Below are positions 45,839 through 55,617 of a stretch of DNA of 64,000 nucleotides, in pieces (within the stretch, counting starts at the first letter, position 1; each line of letters starts with the position of its first letter). The notes beneath the pieces were generated by a model. That model was not told where the DNA came from, did no database searches, and saw only the letters and a program-made list of their open reading frames with translations. Source of the stretch: GCA-002708315 sp964460905 (GTDB taxonomy: Bacteria; Bacteroidota; Bacteroidia; Bacteroidales; F082); contig CAYWRM010000003.1 of the NCBI GenBank assembly GCA_964460905.1, positions 1 to 64,000 on the forward strand, written 5' to 3'. The position numbers were made by a program, and so were the translations under genes.

Positions 45839-46312
45839 ATGAAACCGAATCCTACACCTGAGCAAAACAGAAGCCATGTAAATATTATTTTGAAAAAAGC
45901 ACTTTTTTGTCATCTTGGAATGTCAATAAATGATATGCCTTACGTTGTAACTGTAAATTTTGGTTATGATGATAAATACATCTATTTCCACTCGAACCAA
46001 AAAGGTAAAAAAGTTGAGATGATTGCTTCTAATCCAAATGTATGTTTTGAACTGAATTACGGGGGAGAAGTTTTTTCAAATCAGCAATCATGCAACTGGG
46101 GTACCAAATACAGGTCGGTAATTGGGTATGGAAAAGCTGAACTGCTCAAAAGTGATGCTAATAAGAAGAAGGGATTATTGGCAATTATGTATAAATATTC
46201 CAGCTCAAAAGAGCATGAATTTAATGAGCATGTGTTAGCACATACAAATGTTTACCGTATTAATCGGAAGAATACAAATGCTAAAAATAATCACTGGTAT
46301 TGGACGGATTAG
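45839..46312 (+). CDS. Pyridoxamine 5'-phosphate oxidase-fold flavoprotein (Nim-like)
   Basis: 157 residues with the split-barrel FMN-binding fold. HLGMSINDMPYVVTVNFGYDDKYIYFHSNQKGKKVEMI, CFELNYGG and the YRSVIGYGKAEL strand match the PPOX/NimA-like group. Such proteins reduce small substrates or bind flavin/haem, and some give nitroimidazole resistance; which applies here is unknown. The gene ends 4 bases before the convergent holin-like gene. Confidence 0.82.
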   Translation: MKPNPTPEQNRSHVNIILKKALFCHLGMSINDMPYVVTVNFGYDDKYIYFHSNQKGKKVEMIASNPNVCFELNYGGEVFSNQQSCNWGTKYRSVIGYGKAELLKSDANKKKGLLAIMYKYSSSKEHEFNEHVLAHTNVYRINRKNTNAKNNHWYWTD

Positions 46313-46316
46313 AATA

Positions 46317-46673
46317 TTATTGTATCACTTGACCACTTTGTGGCATTAATACCATTTCTAACAAGTATGTAACAAAACTCAATACTATGCTGAATATTAG
46401 TGCCCACCAAAAACCTTCAACTTTAAATCCACCAATCATTGCGCTGGCAAGCATAATTATAACTGCATTTATCACAAACAGAAATAGCCCGAATGTTATG
46501 ATTGTAATTGGTATGGAAAGGAATACCATAACAGGGTAAACAAAAAAGTTTAGCAGAGCCAAAACGATTGCAATTAATACTGCAGTCCAAAAACTTTTAA
46601 TTTGAATTCCTGGAAGAATTGCACCGGTAATTAGCACTGCAATTGCAATAATTAAAATTTGTAAAATAATCAT
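46317..46673 (-). CDS. Four-helix membrane protein of the phage-holin superfamily IV type (PF04020)
   Basis: 118 residues, almost entirely hydrophobic with four transmembrane helices. LIIAIAVLITGAILPGIQIKSFWTAVLIAIVLALLNFFV and the second half match the 'mycobacterial 4 TMS phage holin' family. Despite the name it is a widespread chromosomal membrane protein, not evidence of a prophage. Function unknown. Confidence 0.85.
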   Translation of the reverse strand: MIILQILIIAIAVLITGAILPGIQIKSFWTAVLIAIVLALLNFFVYPVMVFLSIPITIITFGLFLFVINAVIIMLASAMIGGFKVEGFWWALIFSIVLSFVTYLLEMVLMPQSGQVIQ

Positions 46674-46691
46674 AACAGTTGTTTTTAAATG

Positions 46692-49523
46692 TTAGAAACT
46701 AAATCCATATAGGAATTCAAAGTTAGTTGAATTATTTTTAAAACGATAAGTTCCACGTAAACCTAATTTTATATTTGGAATAAGGCTTAGAAAATTCCAG
46801 TCGGTGTAAATTTCAACACCGACCGAATTATACAACTGTGATTGATTTGTTGCATCTTTTCCCGTAAGGTAATCATAAAAAATGTGTGCATAAACTCTTT
46901 TCAAATATGCAACTGCTGGAATATCCAAATCAGGATAGATAACTGGTAATATATAATCGGCCTTAATGCTGAAGGTTTCTTCTAAATTTATACCCGTATA
47001 TCCTCGAGCAAGGCTAATAACGTTTCCATAACTGTAGTTTCCATTTTTCATATACTGATAACCAGAGTAAATCCTAATCCCTTGATGCTTCAGAATTCCA
47101 GGGAAGTAAAATGTTTCTGCAATACCATAAACCTTACTTACTGATGAAGAGAAGGGAGTATGCTTGAAAAATATATTTGTAGTATAACCCCATCTAGGAA
47201 TTATATCTCTTTTAGAGCGCTTCAATTGTGTATAACCGTAAAAACCATATGTAAGTGATGTAATCTCATTTTCTTTGAAATCAACTGTTGCTTCATTAAT
47301 TTTGTTCAGGAATTTTTGAGTTCCACTTGCATATGGTCTCATTACCATAACCCATTTGCTTTTAGTCAGGTTTAATGGTAATGAAAATCCAAGGGTTAAG
47401 TTGGTTTCCATCCACTTTATTTCTTGTGTTTGGTTATCCTTATCAAGATAATGACTTCGGCGTAAGCCATAATCAGCACTTAGGTTAATAATAGGATACC
47501 ATCCTGCATAGTCAAAACTAAGTTTTGTTTTTCCTGTCATTTCATTGGGGTCGTAATAATAACCTAATGAACCGTAAGCTGTACTTAATATATTTTGGGT
47601 TAAAATGGAAACACCGGGAGTAAAATCATAATTATTTAAATCAACAGCTGCTAGTCCCCAGCTATGTAAATTAAATAGATGACCGGGACGGCTGTATTTC
47701 TTAACAGCGTATTTTTTATCAGGAACAATTGTGTCATCTAAATTAAATTTGTTTTCAGGCACAAGCTTGTCAACCAGATAGTTTGCTTTTAGAGAGCCGA
47801 GTACTACCTTTTGTTTATTATTAGAGTTCAGTTGAGTAAATGCAATTCTGTATCCATCGGCAGTGTATGTTGAGAAATATATTTTTTCATCAACAACTCC
47901 AAAAGATGCATCAGATACCCCAAATCTTACATTAGTTAGCTTTTGTGTTTCTTTTGATTGAACATCAATCATATATAAGTCGCTGGTTCCCAAATATGAT
48001 CCTGTGTAAATCACTTTGCCGGCTTTCATTACGGGGCTTGAAATATCCACATAACTAAATGGTAGTAGAAACTCATAATTTAGTGTTTGAACATTAATAA
48101 TAATTATCGACTTTCCTTTATCACCAAGTACCGTTGTAACTATATATTTGTCGTCATCAGACCATCGCGGGAACATGAAAAATAAATTATCAGGAGTGTT
48201 AAATTCAATAAGGATTTCTCCGGTAATATTATCATATATTCTTAATGAATAAGTGTTGGTTTCACTTACATTTACTGCAACAAGTTTTGCACTATTATTT
48301 GCCAGCGAAGGAGCAAACAGTCGGCTTTTTCGTGTAAGCTGAGTTAGTTTTTTAGTTTTGTAGTTATAGATTTTGATAACAGAATAATCACGATTTGTCC
48401 ACCTGGGATCATAGGTTTTTTCGTTCCAGCACAGAAGGCTGTCGTTGGCAGAAAGTGATTTATTAAAGTCATATCCGGGCGTAAATAATTTTTGTTCAGT
48501 TCCATCCGTGAATACTTTCACAAATTTGTTAATATCATCAATACCGCTCTTTTCAACTATTATGCTACCATCTTTTAGTGGGTTAACGAATTTGTAATTT
48601 GTAAAACCTCTACTCTTTTTTGGAATAATAATATCAGCTTCTATTTTAGTGGAGTCAATAATTGCCCATTGACTTTTTCTTTTCTCCAACACATTTTTAT
48701 AATAATTAACCTTTCCCGTACCTGTTTCATCCTTAATTGATTTTGTAAACGGGAATAACATATATGGTTGGCGGGCTACTTTATTTAATGTGTTATTCCA
48801 AAGCCCTGATCCATATTTTACAATTCCTTCAAGTACAAGTTCATAACCCAGAGTATAATGATCCGGTACATAATCTTTGAATGACCCAAATTGCGCTTTA
48901 TCATAAGAGTATATCTTTTTATTCAACACCTGTGCCTTAAGGTCCATTGTGAAATCAGGAGATCTACCTCTTCCGCTTTCGCAAAAAATGGTTTCACTAA
49001 AAACTGCATCACCCTCAATAAACCAAAACGGGAGAAATACACCCATTATAGCTCCAATAGCCTGATCACCAAACATGTAATACAGTATGTTTGTTGTCCC
49101 TTGATTTAGTTTTTGCATTTGTACAACATGGCGGTACTCATGAAGCGTAAGTTGTTTAGACCATGTTTGTGCATATGTTGATTGATCGGGCATTTCAAAA
49201 AAATCAGCATGCATGGGAGTGGGCGAAACCATAGCATTTGATATCACAGTTTGGTTATGAAGTACAATCTGAAATTTACTATTCTTCTTCAGGTAAGGTA
49301 AGCTTACACTTGAGTGCGACAGTTCAAGTAAGTTTATATATTCTTGTGCTTTCTTCTCATATCCTGATGGAAAGATAATTCTAAAATCAGGTGAATTAAT
49401 CTGATTCCATGTGATTGAAGCAGGATCCTGTCCAACTACATAATATTGAGCTACAATATTTTTGGAGATGGTTAGAATTATCAAAAGGATAAAACTAATT
49501 AGAAAGATTCTGATAAAATTCAT
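46692..49523 (-). CDS. Large envelope protein: zincin-like N-terminus, TolB-like propeller and outer-membrane-barrel-like C-terminus
   Basis: 943 residues with a signal peptide (to about residue 25). Residues 128-132 form HEYRH, a canonical HExxH zinc motif, and WFIEGDAVFSE about 40 residues later could supply the third ligand as in peptidase MA-like gluzincins. The middle third carries propeller blades (RLFAPSLANNSAKLVAVN, FMFPRWSDDDKYIVTT, RFGVSDASFGVVDEKIYFST). The last ~330 residues alternate aromatic beta strands and end in a terminal Phe (FLYGFSF), as in outer-membrane barrels. A surface protease or protease-derived sensor is possible. Confidence 0.72.
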   Translation of the reverse strand: MNFIRIFLISFILLIILTISKNIVAQYYVVGQDPASITWNQINSPDFRIIFPSGYEKKAQEYINLLELSHSSVSLPYLKKNSKFQIVLHNQTVISNAMVSPTPMHADFFEMPDQSTYAQTWSKQLTLHEYRHVVQMQKLNQGTTNILYYMFGDQAIGAIMGVFLPFWFIEGDAVFSETIFCESGRGRSPDFTMDLKAQVLNKKIYSYDKAQFGSFKDYVPDHYTLGYELVLEGIVKYGSGLWNNTLNKVARQPYMLFPFTKSIKDETGTGKVNYYKNVLEKRKSQWAIIDSTKIEADIIIPKKSRGFTNYKFVNPLKDGSIIVEKSGIDDINKFVKVFTDGTEQKLFTPGYDFNKSLSANDSLLCWNEKTYDPRWTNRDYSVIKIYNYKTKKLTQLTRKSRLFAPSLANNSAKLVAVNVSETNTYSLRIYDNITGEILIEFNTPDNLFFMFPRWSDDDKYIVTTVLGDKGKSIIIINVQTLNYEFLLPFSYVDISSPVMKAGKVIYTGSYLGTSDLYMIDVQSKETQKLTNVRFGVSDASFGVVDEKIYFSTYTADGYRIAFTQLNSNNKQKVVLGSLKANYLVDKLVPENKFNLDDTIVPDKKYAVKKYSRPGHLFNLHSWGLAAVDLNNYDFTPGVSILTQNILSTAYGSLGYYYDPNEMTGKTKLSFDYAGWYPIINLSADYGLRRSHYLDKDNQTQEIKWMETNLTLGFSLPLNLTKSKWVMVMRPYASGTQKFLNKINEATVDFKENEITSLTYGFYGYTQLKRSKRDIIPRWGYTTNIFFKHTPFSSSVSKVYGIAETFYFPGILKHQGIRIYSGYQYMKNGNYSYGNVISLARGYTGINLEETFSIKADYILPVIYPDLDIPAVAYLKRVYAHIFYDYLTGKDATNQSQLYNSVGVEIYTDWNFLSLIPNIKLGLRGTYRFKNNSTNFEFLYGFSF

Positions 49524-49682
49524 CGGTCAAATATATAGGTTTTTGGGATGTTTATAATAGTTATAGGGCAAACATATCAAAATTCAATAAAAGAAGTTAT
49601 ATACTAATTATAACTAAGTAAATTATAGTTAGAAAAGTAAGGTACAATTGTCAGTTGATGTGTTTAAAAACTGATTAATTTA

Positions 49683-49829
49683 TCTCGCTAAGTCGCAGAG
49701 GTGAAGAGATATGAAATAAAACGATTTATTACCTGACATTATTTTTTTACAAATGAAGTTCAATATAATATGCAATTGTTGTTAATGTGTTAATATTTTG
49801 CGACTTAGCGGCTTTGCGAGAAATTTCTT
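49683..49829. repeat. Quasi-palindromic intergenic element (locus J)
   Basis: CGCTAAGTCGCA at 49686-49697 and TGCGACTTAGCG at 49799-49810 are perfect 12-bp inverted repeats, embedded in longer imperfect arms (TCTCGCTAAGTCGCAGAG / TTTGCGAGAAATTTC). The ~100 bases between arms hold no ORF. It occupies the centre of the 398-base gap between two divergent genes. The rest of the gap (49524-49682) is AT-rich non-coding. Confidence 0.65.
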
Positions 49830-49890
49830 GTATTATGCAAGATAGAATGCTCATGTTTGTAGTTTTCATAATAGTAACATCAATAATAAG

Positions 49891-49898
49891 TATTTTTG
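49891..49898 (+). promoter_or_regulatory. Candidate -7 element for the DEAD-box helicase
   Basis: TATTTTTG matches TAnnTTTG 23 bases upstream of the TTG start at 49922. Confidence 0.4.
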
Positions 49899-49921
49899 CC
49901 GCAAACTAATTACATACTATT

Positions 49922-51034
49922 TTGAAAAATTTTGAAGAACTGGGAATACATATAGATTTTATTAAAGGTCTAAAAGAGCTTAATATAATTACTCCTACTG
50001 AAATCCAGAATGAGGTAATACCTCTATTATTGAGTGGTAATACTGATCTCGTGGGTCAGGCACAAACAGGGACAGGTAAAACAGCAGCCTATGGTTTGCC
50101 TTTACTTCAAAAGATTCACCCCACTCTGAGAGAGGTTCAGGGACTTATTTTATGTCCCACACGTGAATTAGGTCAACAAGTAGCCAAACAGCTATTTAAG
50201 TTTACAAAATATTCTGATAAAATATTTACTGAAGCTGTTTATGGAGGAGCAAAAATTGATAAACAGATAGCTGCTTTAAAAAGGCCAACACACATAATAG
50301 TTGCCACCCCAGGCAGGTTAATTGATTTGGTAAAGAAAAAAGCTGTTGATCTTAGCTCAGTAAAAACAGTTATATTGGATGAAGCTGACGAAATGTTAAG
50401 CATGGGTTTTAAGAAAGAGCTTGATGAAATACTTTCCTATTTACCAAAAACAAAAAATAGTTGGCTCTTTTCGGCGACTATACCTCATGGAATAAGTCAA
50501 ATTATTAATCAACACATGTCGGCCGATGCACATAAAATTGTTATTGGGCGCAGTAATGTTGTAAATAAAGATATTGAGCATGAGTATATTACATGTTCTG
50601 AGAATGACAAGCTAAGTGTTCTGTTAAAATTTTTAGATTTAAACAAGAAGAACCGCGGGATGGTATTTTGCCGAACAAAAGTAAATGCTAAAAAATTGTC
50701 AAAACAACTTATTGCTAAGAATATTGCTGCAGATGCCATACATGGTGACTTATTGCAGAAGGAGCGTGACAAAGTAATGAGAGCATTTAAAAAGGAAAAT
50801 TTACAATTGCTAGTTGCTACAGATATAGCCGCCCGCGGTATTGATATTGATAGCCTTGCTTATGTAGTACATTTTCAAATGGCTGAGAAAAAAGAATATT
50901 ATACTCACCGTAGTGGACGGACAGCCCGAGCAGGGAAAAAAGGAGTTTCGCTATGCATCGTATCTCCTTCCGAAATGGAACAAATACGAAATTTCGAAAA
51001 AGGGTTAGGAATTAAATTTAAGAAGAGATCTTAG
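49922..51034 (+). CDS. DEAD-box ATP-dependent RNA helicase
   Basis: 370 residues, the helicase core without a C-terminal extension. Q-motif ITPTEIQNEVIPLLLSG; Walker A AQTGTGKT (47-54); PTRELG; DEAD (153-156); SAT; and HRSGRTARAG near the end. An in-frame stop at 49907-49909 and no upstream ATG show that translation must start at the TTG 49922. It likely unwinds RNA during ribosome assembly or cold stress. It stands alone between divergent and convergent neighbours. Confidence 0.94.
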   Translation: MKNFEELGIHIDFIKGLKELNIITPTEIQNEVIPLLLSGNTDLVGQAQTGTGKTAAYGLPLLQKIHPTLREVQGLILCPTRELGQQVAKQLFKFTKYSDKIFTEAVYGGAKIDKQIAALKRPTHIIVATPGRLIDLVKKKAVDLSSVKTVILDEADEMLSMGFKKELDEILSYLPKTKNSWLFSATIPHGISQIINQHMSADAHKIVIGRSNVVNKDIEHEYITCSENDKLSVLLKFLDLNKKNRGMVFCRTKVNAKKLSKQLIAKNIAADAIHGDLLQKERDKVMRAFKKENLQLLVATDIAARGIDIDSLAYVVHFQMAEKKEYYTHRSGRTARAGKKGVSLCIVSPSEMEQIRNFEKGLGIKFKKRS

Positions 51035-51100
51035 TTTGAAAGCTTGCTATTAATCACCTTAATTACAAATAGATAATCGCGCTGATAAGTAACGAAGGCT

Positions 51101-51802
51101 TTAAACTCCTGAAAAGAAATCCCAAAGTGCATCTTTCGGAGGTGTGGCAATAATTTTTATGGGTTCTTTTTTTACTGGATGTATGAATTCTATGGAACGG
51201 GCATGAAGACTTATAGAGGCATTCTTATTACTACGCGGCGAACCATATTTTAAATCACCTTTTATTGGACAGCCTATTGCAGCAAGTTGTGCTCTTATTT
51301 GATGATGACGACCGGTTTTTAAATCAATTTCTAACAAAAAGTACTTATCACTTTCTCCAATAATCTTATAGCTAAGCAAACCTTCTTTTGTGTCGTTAGA
51401 TGGTTTTGTATATGCAAACGATTTGTTCTTTTGTCTGTTACGAACCATATAATGTTTTAGCTCGGCCTCATCCTTTTCAGGCTTGTTTTGCACGATTGCC
51501 CAGTATATTTTTTTAAGTCCACGGTTTTTAACCAGCTCATTCATTCTGGTAAGAGCTTTTCCTGTTCTTGCAAATACAACCACTCCGCTAACTGGCCTGT
51601 CGATACGATGAATGACACCAGTAAATACGTTGCCCGGTTTCTGGTATTTTGTCTTTATATAGTCTTTAACAGTTTCGCTTAAAGGAGTATCACCGGTTTT
51701 GTCTCCCTGAACAATTTCGGAGGGTAATTTGTTGACAATAATAAGATGGTTATCTTCAAAGAGTATACGGCTGGAAATCGAAGATGTGTTGGATGTTGTC
51801 AT
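51101..51802 (-). CDS. RluA-family pseudouridine synthase
   Basis: 233 residues. The catalytic motif HRID has D68 in GVIHRIDRPVSGVVVFA, and KTGRHHQIRAQLAAIGCPIKGDLKYG is the conserved substrate-binding block. No S4 domain precedes it. The target uridine in rRNA or tRNA is not predictable from this. Its start codon abuts the quasi-palindromic element that separates it from panB. Confidence 0.92.
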   Translation of the reverse strand: MTTSNTSSISSRILFEDNHLIIVNKLPSEIVQGDKTGDTPLSETVKDYIKTKYQKPGNVFTGVIHRIDRPVSGVVVFARTGKALTRMNELVKNRGLKKIYWAIVQNKPEKDEAELKHYMVRNRQKNKSFAYTKPSNDTKEGLLSYKIIGESDKYFLLEIDLKTGRHHQIRAQLAAIGCPIKGDLKYGSPRSNKNASISLHARSIEFIHPVKKEPIKIIATPPKDALWDFFSGV

Positions 51803-51870
51803 TGTTGTTAGGTTGTCGGGTTGTCGCTGTTATCGGGTTATCGCTGTAATAACTCGATAGCCTGATAACA
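51802..51870. repeat. Quasi-palindromic intergenic element (family A/E)
   Basis: The words GGTTGTCGGGTTGTCGCTG and GTTATCGGGTTATCG reiterate along the left side. GTTATCGGGTTATCG (51829-51843) pairs with CGATAGCCTGATAAC (51855-51869) as a 15-bp stem with two G-T wobbles and an 11-base loop on the plus strand. It shares its word with the element at 18379-18472 and lies between panB and the RluA gene. Confidence 0.7.
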
Positions 51871-51873
51871 TTT

Positions 51874-52689
51874 CTAATACTGCTCCTTATCATTTGGGAA
51901 CTCCCTCTCCTTAACATCATCAATATATGCCTCAAATGCTTTTATCATTTCGTCGTGCAAATTGTGATATCGCCTGAGAAATCTGGGTGAAAAATCCTGG
52001 TTAATACCAAGCATGTCGTGTAATACAAGTACTTGTCCATCTACCTCGCTGCCTGCACCAATACCAATTGTAGGGATAGAAATGGAGTTTGTTACATCAG
52101 CAGCAAGTTGAGCTGGGATTTTTTCAAGAACTACACCAAAACATCCGGCACTTTCAAGGATTTTAGCATCTCTCTTTAGTTTTTCTGCCTCCTCATGATC
52201 AGTCGCGCGAACAACGTAAGTGCCAAATTTATTTATCGACTGCGGAGTTAATCCCAAATGTCCTAATACGGGTATTCCTGCACTTAATATTCTATCAATT
52301 GATTCCAGAATTTCTTCTCCTCCTTCTACTTTTATGGCATTTGCTCCCGATTCTTTCATTATCCGTATTGCAGAATTCAATGCTTCTTTTGAGTTGCCTT
52401 GATATGTACCAAAGGGTAAATCGACGACAACCAATGCCCTTTCAACAGCACGCATAACCGAACATGCATGATATATCATTTGATCTAAGGTAATTGGTAA
52501 TGTGGTTTTATGTCCAGCCATTACGTTGGATGCTGAATCGCCCACAAGAATAACATCAATACGAGCTTCGTCAAGCAATTGTGCCATTGAATAATCGTAA
52601 CCTGTTAACATTGCAATCTTCTCACCTTTTTGCTTCATTTCCTGAAGCACATGCGTTGTTATTTTTGGAAGGTCTCTGGTTGTATTCAT
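51874..52689 (-). CDS. panB: 3-methyl-2-oxobutanoate hydroxymethyltransferase
   Basis: 271 residues. The family signatures are ITTHVLQEMKQKGEKIAMLTGYDYSMAQLLDEA, VGDSASNVMAGHKTTLPITLDQMIYH, KVEGGEEI, VLGHLGLTPQSI and GIGAGSEVDGQVLVLHDMLG. It transfers a hydroxymethyl group from methylene-tetrahydrofolate to 2-oxoisovalerate, the first step of pantothenate and CoA synthesis. No panC/panD neighbour is present. Confidence 0.96.
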   Translation of the reverse strand: MNTTRDLPKITTHVLQEMKQKGEKIAMLTGYDYSMAQLLDEARIDVILVGDSASNVMAGHKTTLPITLDQMIYHACSVMRAVERALVVVDLPFGTYQGNSKEALNSAIRIMKESGANAIKVEGGEEILESIDRILSAGIPVLGHLGLTPQSINKFGTYVVRATDHEEAEKLKRDAKILESAGCFGVVLEKIPAQLAADVTNSISIPTIGIGAGSEVDGQVLVLHDMLGINQDFSPRFLRRYHNLHDEMIKAFEAYIDDVKEREFPNDKEQY

Positions 52690-52925
52690 TATTTACATCA
52701 TTAATGAAAAGGCAAATGTATAATATTTTAGTTATCAGCTATAATTTCTTTCAAGATTAAACATCAATGACTTAAAAAAAAGTGATATGCTCCATTTGCA
52801 GTTTATATGTTGCTTTAATAAAAAATATTTTAAACTAAAAACAATATTAGTAGAGAATAGTTTAACTACTAATACAATAATATCTACATTGCAATAAGGA
52901 ACCTGATTAGCTAATGTTTTTATAA

Positions 52926-52933
52926 TAAATTTG
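52926..52933 (+). promoter_or_regulatory. Candidate -7 element for the large TonB receptor
   Basis: TAAATTTG matches TAnnTTTG and lies 22 bases upstream of the ATG at 52956. The 266-base region between panB and this gene holds no other recognisable feature. Confidence 0.45.
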
Positions 52934-52955
52934 CACTTTTTTAGTTTACCCAATA

Positions 52956-55505
52956 ATGATTAACAAAAGCATAAAATATATTTCAGTATTATTCTGTACA
53001 ATACTATTGTTTTTATCTTTTCTAACTAGTGCTACCGCCCAAACTGCAACTATTGAAGGGAAAGTAGTTGATAATAAAAGCAAAGTTGTTGAACTTGCTA
53101 ATGTGGCTATTGTTGGTGAAAGTATTGGCGCCACGACTAATAAAAACGGAAATTTTAGTTTAATTGTTGCTTCAAATAAAGAGATTACTCTTGCTATTAC
53201 TTATGTTGGTTTTGCCGATGTCAAAATGCAGTTAAACCTAAAACCAAATGAGGTCAAAACTATTACAGTTCAGCTAAAACCCATATCCACTGATTTGCCA
53301 GATTTTGAAGTCAAAGATGAGCAACTTCGTACTCAAAGTATGGTTAGGTTAAATCCAAAAGATGCAATTGTAGCTCCTTCATTAACAAGTGGTGTTAGTG
53401 ATATAATTAAAACACTTCCCGGAGTTACATCATCAAATGAAATGAGTTCACAATATTCAGTGCGAGGTGGTAATTTTGATGAAAACCTTGTTTATGTTAA
53501 CGACATTGAAATATATCGGCCTTTTCTTGTTAACTCAGGTCAACAGGAAGGGCTTAGTTTTGTGAACTCTGCACTTGTTTCTTCATTGCTTTTTTCAGCA
53601 GGAGGTTTTGGAGTTCAGTATGGTGATAAAATGTCATCAGTTCTAGATGTAAAGTACAAAACCCCAACAGAGTTTGGAGGTTCGTTTTCTGCAAGTTTGC
53701 TTGGCGCGGAGTTAAGTTTCGGTGGCTTAACACCTGATAAAAAACTCACTTATTTGGTGGGTGCTCGATATAAAACCAATAGTTATCTGTTAAACAGTCT
53801 GCAAACTCAGGGTGAATATCAACCTGAATTTATGGATATTCAAACACTTTTTAATTATAGTTTGAGCGATCGTTGGAGTTTGTCATTTTTGGGTTATTAT
53901 TCTCATAATAAATACAAAGTTGTCCCGGAAAATCGAGAGACTGATTTTGGTACGTTTGAGGAGGTAATTAGGTTTAAAGTATATTTTGATGGTAACGAAA
54001 CCGATCGCTATGATATGTACCAAGGAGGATTAACGCTTGGTTATAAACCTGCAAAAAATATGAACTTAAAATTTATTCTGTCTGCATTTAATACAAATGA
54101 GTCGGAAACATATGATATTCAAGGTCAGTACTGGATTGGTCAAGTTGAAAATAATCTAGGCAGTGAAGAATTTGGGGAAGCTGTTCAATCGCAAGGTGTT
54201 GGAACTTATTTACTCCATGCCCGAAATTATTTTAAAGCAAATGTTGTTTCCGGTGAACACAAAGGTGTTATTATTCACAATAATAGTACTCTGAAATGGG
54301 GACTACGTTATCAGTACCAAGAGGTTGTCGATGTGCTACGTGAATGGGAAATGGTTGATTCTGCTGGTTATTCGCTGCCAAATCCAATCGATACTCCGGG
54401 TAATCCACATCCTGATAATTCTAACCTGGAGTTAAAGGATTTTGTTAGTGCAAAAAATACACTTAGCATGAACAGAGGAGCTGCCTATTTATCAAATCAG
54501 TGGGATTTTGTAAGTAAAAATAAAAGTAAAATTACAATAACTGCAGGGTTGAGGGCTAACTATTGGGATCTTAACAACGAGTTCCTGCTAGCTCCTCGTG
54601 CTAGTTTTTCATATAAACCTGCAAAAAACCCTAATCTGGTTTTTAGGTTTGCTACAGGTATTTATTACCAAACTCCATTTTATAAAGAAATGCGAAATGT
54701 TGATGGTACGATTAATTATGATATTAAATCACAAAAATCGACCCATTTTATTGCTGGTAGCGATTTAAGGTTTAACTCATGGAATCGTCCATTTATTTTT
54801 ACAACAGAATTATATTATAAGATATTAGACAATTTAATACCGTATTATGTTGATAATGTGCGAATAAGATATTTGTCAAATGAACTCTCGAAGGGATATG
54901 CAACTGGCATAGATTTTAAATTGTACGGTGAATTTGTTAAAGGAATAGATAGTTGGATAAGCTTGTCGGTAATGCAAACAAAAGAAGATATTTATGGCGA
55001 TTATTATTATGACTACTATAATATTGAAGGTGAAAAAATAATTTCAGGAGTAACCGTTGACTCAGAAGTTGCTGATAGTGTAAAAGTTGAGCCAGGGTTT
55101 ATTCCAAGACCATCAGACCAAAGAGTTAATTTTTCAATATTTTTCCAGGATTATATACCTAATCATCCATATCTTAAGATGCATCTTCGATTGTTGTTTA
55201 GTACGGGTATGCCTTTTGGAGCACCTGATTCAGAGCGATATCAGCAAACTTTACGTATGCCAGATTACCGTCGAGTTGACATTGGCTTTTCATATCAGTT
55301 TATTAATGAAGGTACAACTTTTGGTTCTGGTAATCCGCTTAAACATTTTAAAAATATGTGGGTAAGCCTTGAAGTATTTAATTTACTCCAAATATACAAT
55401 ACGGTTTCTTATATATGGATTAAAGATATAAATAACAGGCAATATGCTGTTCCAAATTACCTAACTCCTAGGTTATTAAACATAAAACTTACTGCAGAGT
55501 TTTAA
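52956..55505 (+). CDS. TonB-dependent outer-membrane receptor with carboxypeptidase-like N-terminus
   Basis: 849 residues. Signal peptide to about residue 28, a CarboxypepD_reg-like domain (TIEGKVVDNKSKVVELANVAIV... NKNGNFSLIV), a plug (TSGVSDIIKTLPGVTSSNEMSSQYSVRGGNFDENLVYVNDIEIYRPF) and a long barrel ending in a terminal phenylalanine (LLNIKLTAEF). No SusD follows, so glycan import is not indicated. In Bacteroidota many such stand-alone receptors have unknown substrates. The gene is monocistronic between panB and a convergent pssA. Confidence 0.88.
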   Translation: MINKSIKYISVLFCTILLFLSFLTSATAQTATIEGKVVDNKSKVVELANVAIVGESIGATTNKNGNFSLIVASNKEITLAITYVGFADVKMQLNLKPNEVKTITVQLKPISTDLPDFEVKDEQLRTQSMVRLNPKDAIVAPSLTSGVSDIIKTLPGVTSSNEMSSQYSVRGGNFDENLVYVNDIEIYRPFLVNSGQQEGLSFVNSALVSSLLFSAGGFGVQYGDKMSSVLDVKYKTPTEFGGSFSASLLGAELSFGGLTPDKKLTYLVGARYKTNSYLLNSLQTQGEYQPEFMDIQTLFNYSLSDRWSLSFLGYYSHNKYKVVPENRETDFGTFEEVIRFKVYFDGNETDRYDMYQGGLTLGYKPAKNMNLKFILSAFNTNESETYDIQGQYWIGQVENNLGSEEFGEAVQSQGVGTYLLHARNYFKANVVSGEHKGVIIHNNSTLKWGLRYQYQEVVDVLREWEMVDSAGYSLPNPIDTPGNPHPDNSNLELKDFVSAKNTLSMNRGAAYLSNQWDFVSKNKSKITITAGLRANYWDLNNEFLLAPRASFSYKPAKNPNLVFRFATGIYYQTPFYKEMRNVDGTINYDIKSQKSTHFIAGSDLRFNSWNRPFIFTTELYYKILDNLIPYYVDNVRIRYLSNELSKGYATGIDFKLYGEFVKGIDSWISLSVMQTKEDIYGDYYYDYYNIEGEKIISGVTVDSEVADSVKVEPGFIPRPSDQRVNFSIFFQDYIPNHPYLKMHLRLLFSTGMPFGAPDSERYQQTLRMPDYRRVDIGFSYQFINEGTTFGSGNPLKHFKNMWVSLEVFNLLQIYNTVSYIWIKDINNRQYAVPNYLTPRLLNIKLTAEF

Positions 55506-55617
55506 TATTGGAAGATATAAAACCACAATACAGGTATCCAGATAACATTATTTAACTTGAAATTTCTGTTCTACAAAACTCACTTGTCTGCCATAGCTTG
55601 AACAGAGGAGAAAAAAG

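Noticed and set aside
46317..46673. Holin-family protein as a sign of a prophage
   Set aside because: The PF04020 four-helix family is widespread on chromosomes outside phages, and no other phage gene is nearby.
52735..52953. Minus-strand frame upstream of the large TonB receptor
   Set aside because: AT-rich, low-complexity translation overlapping the probable receptor promoter; no family resemblance.
52956..55505. SusC-type glycan utilisation locus
   Set aside because: The receptor has the N-terminal domain seen in SusC proteins but no SusD, glycoside hydrolase or regulator lies beside it.
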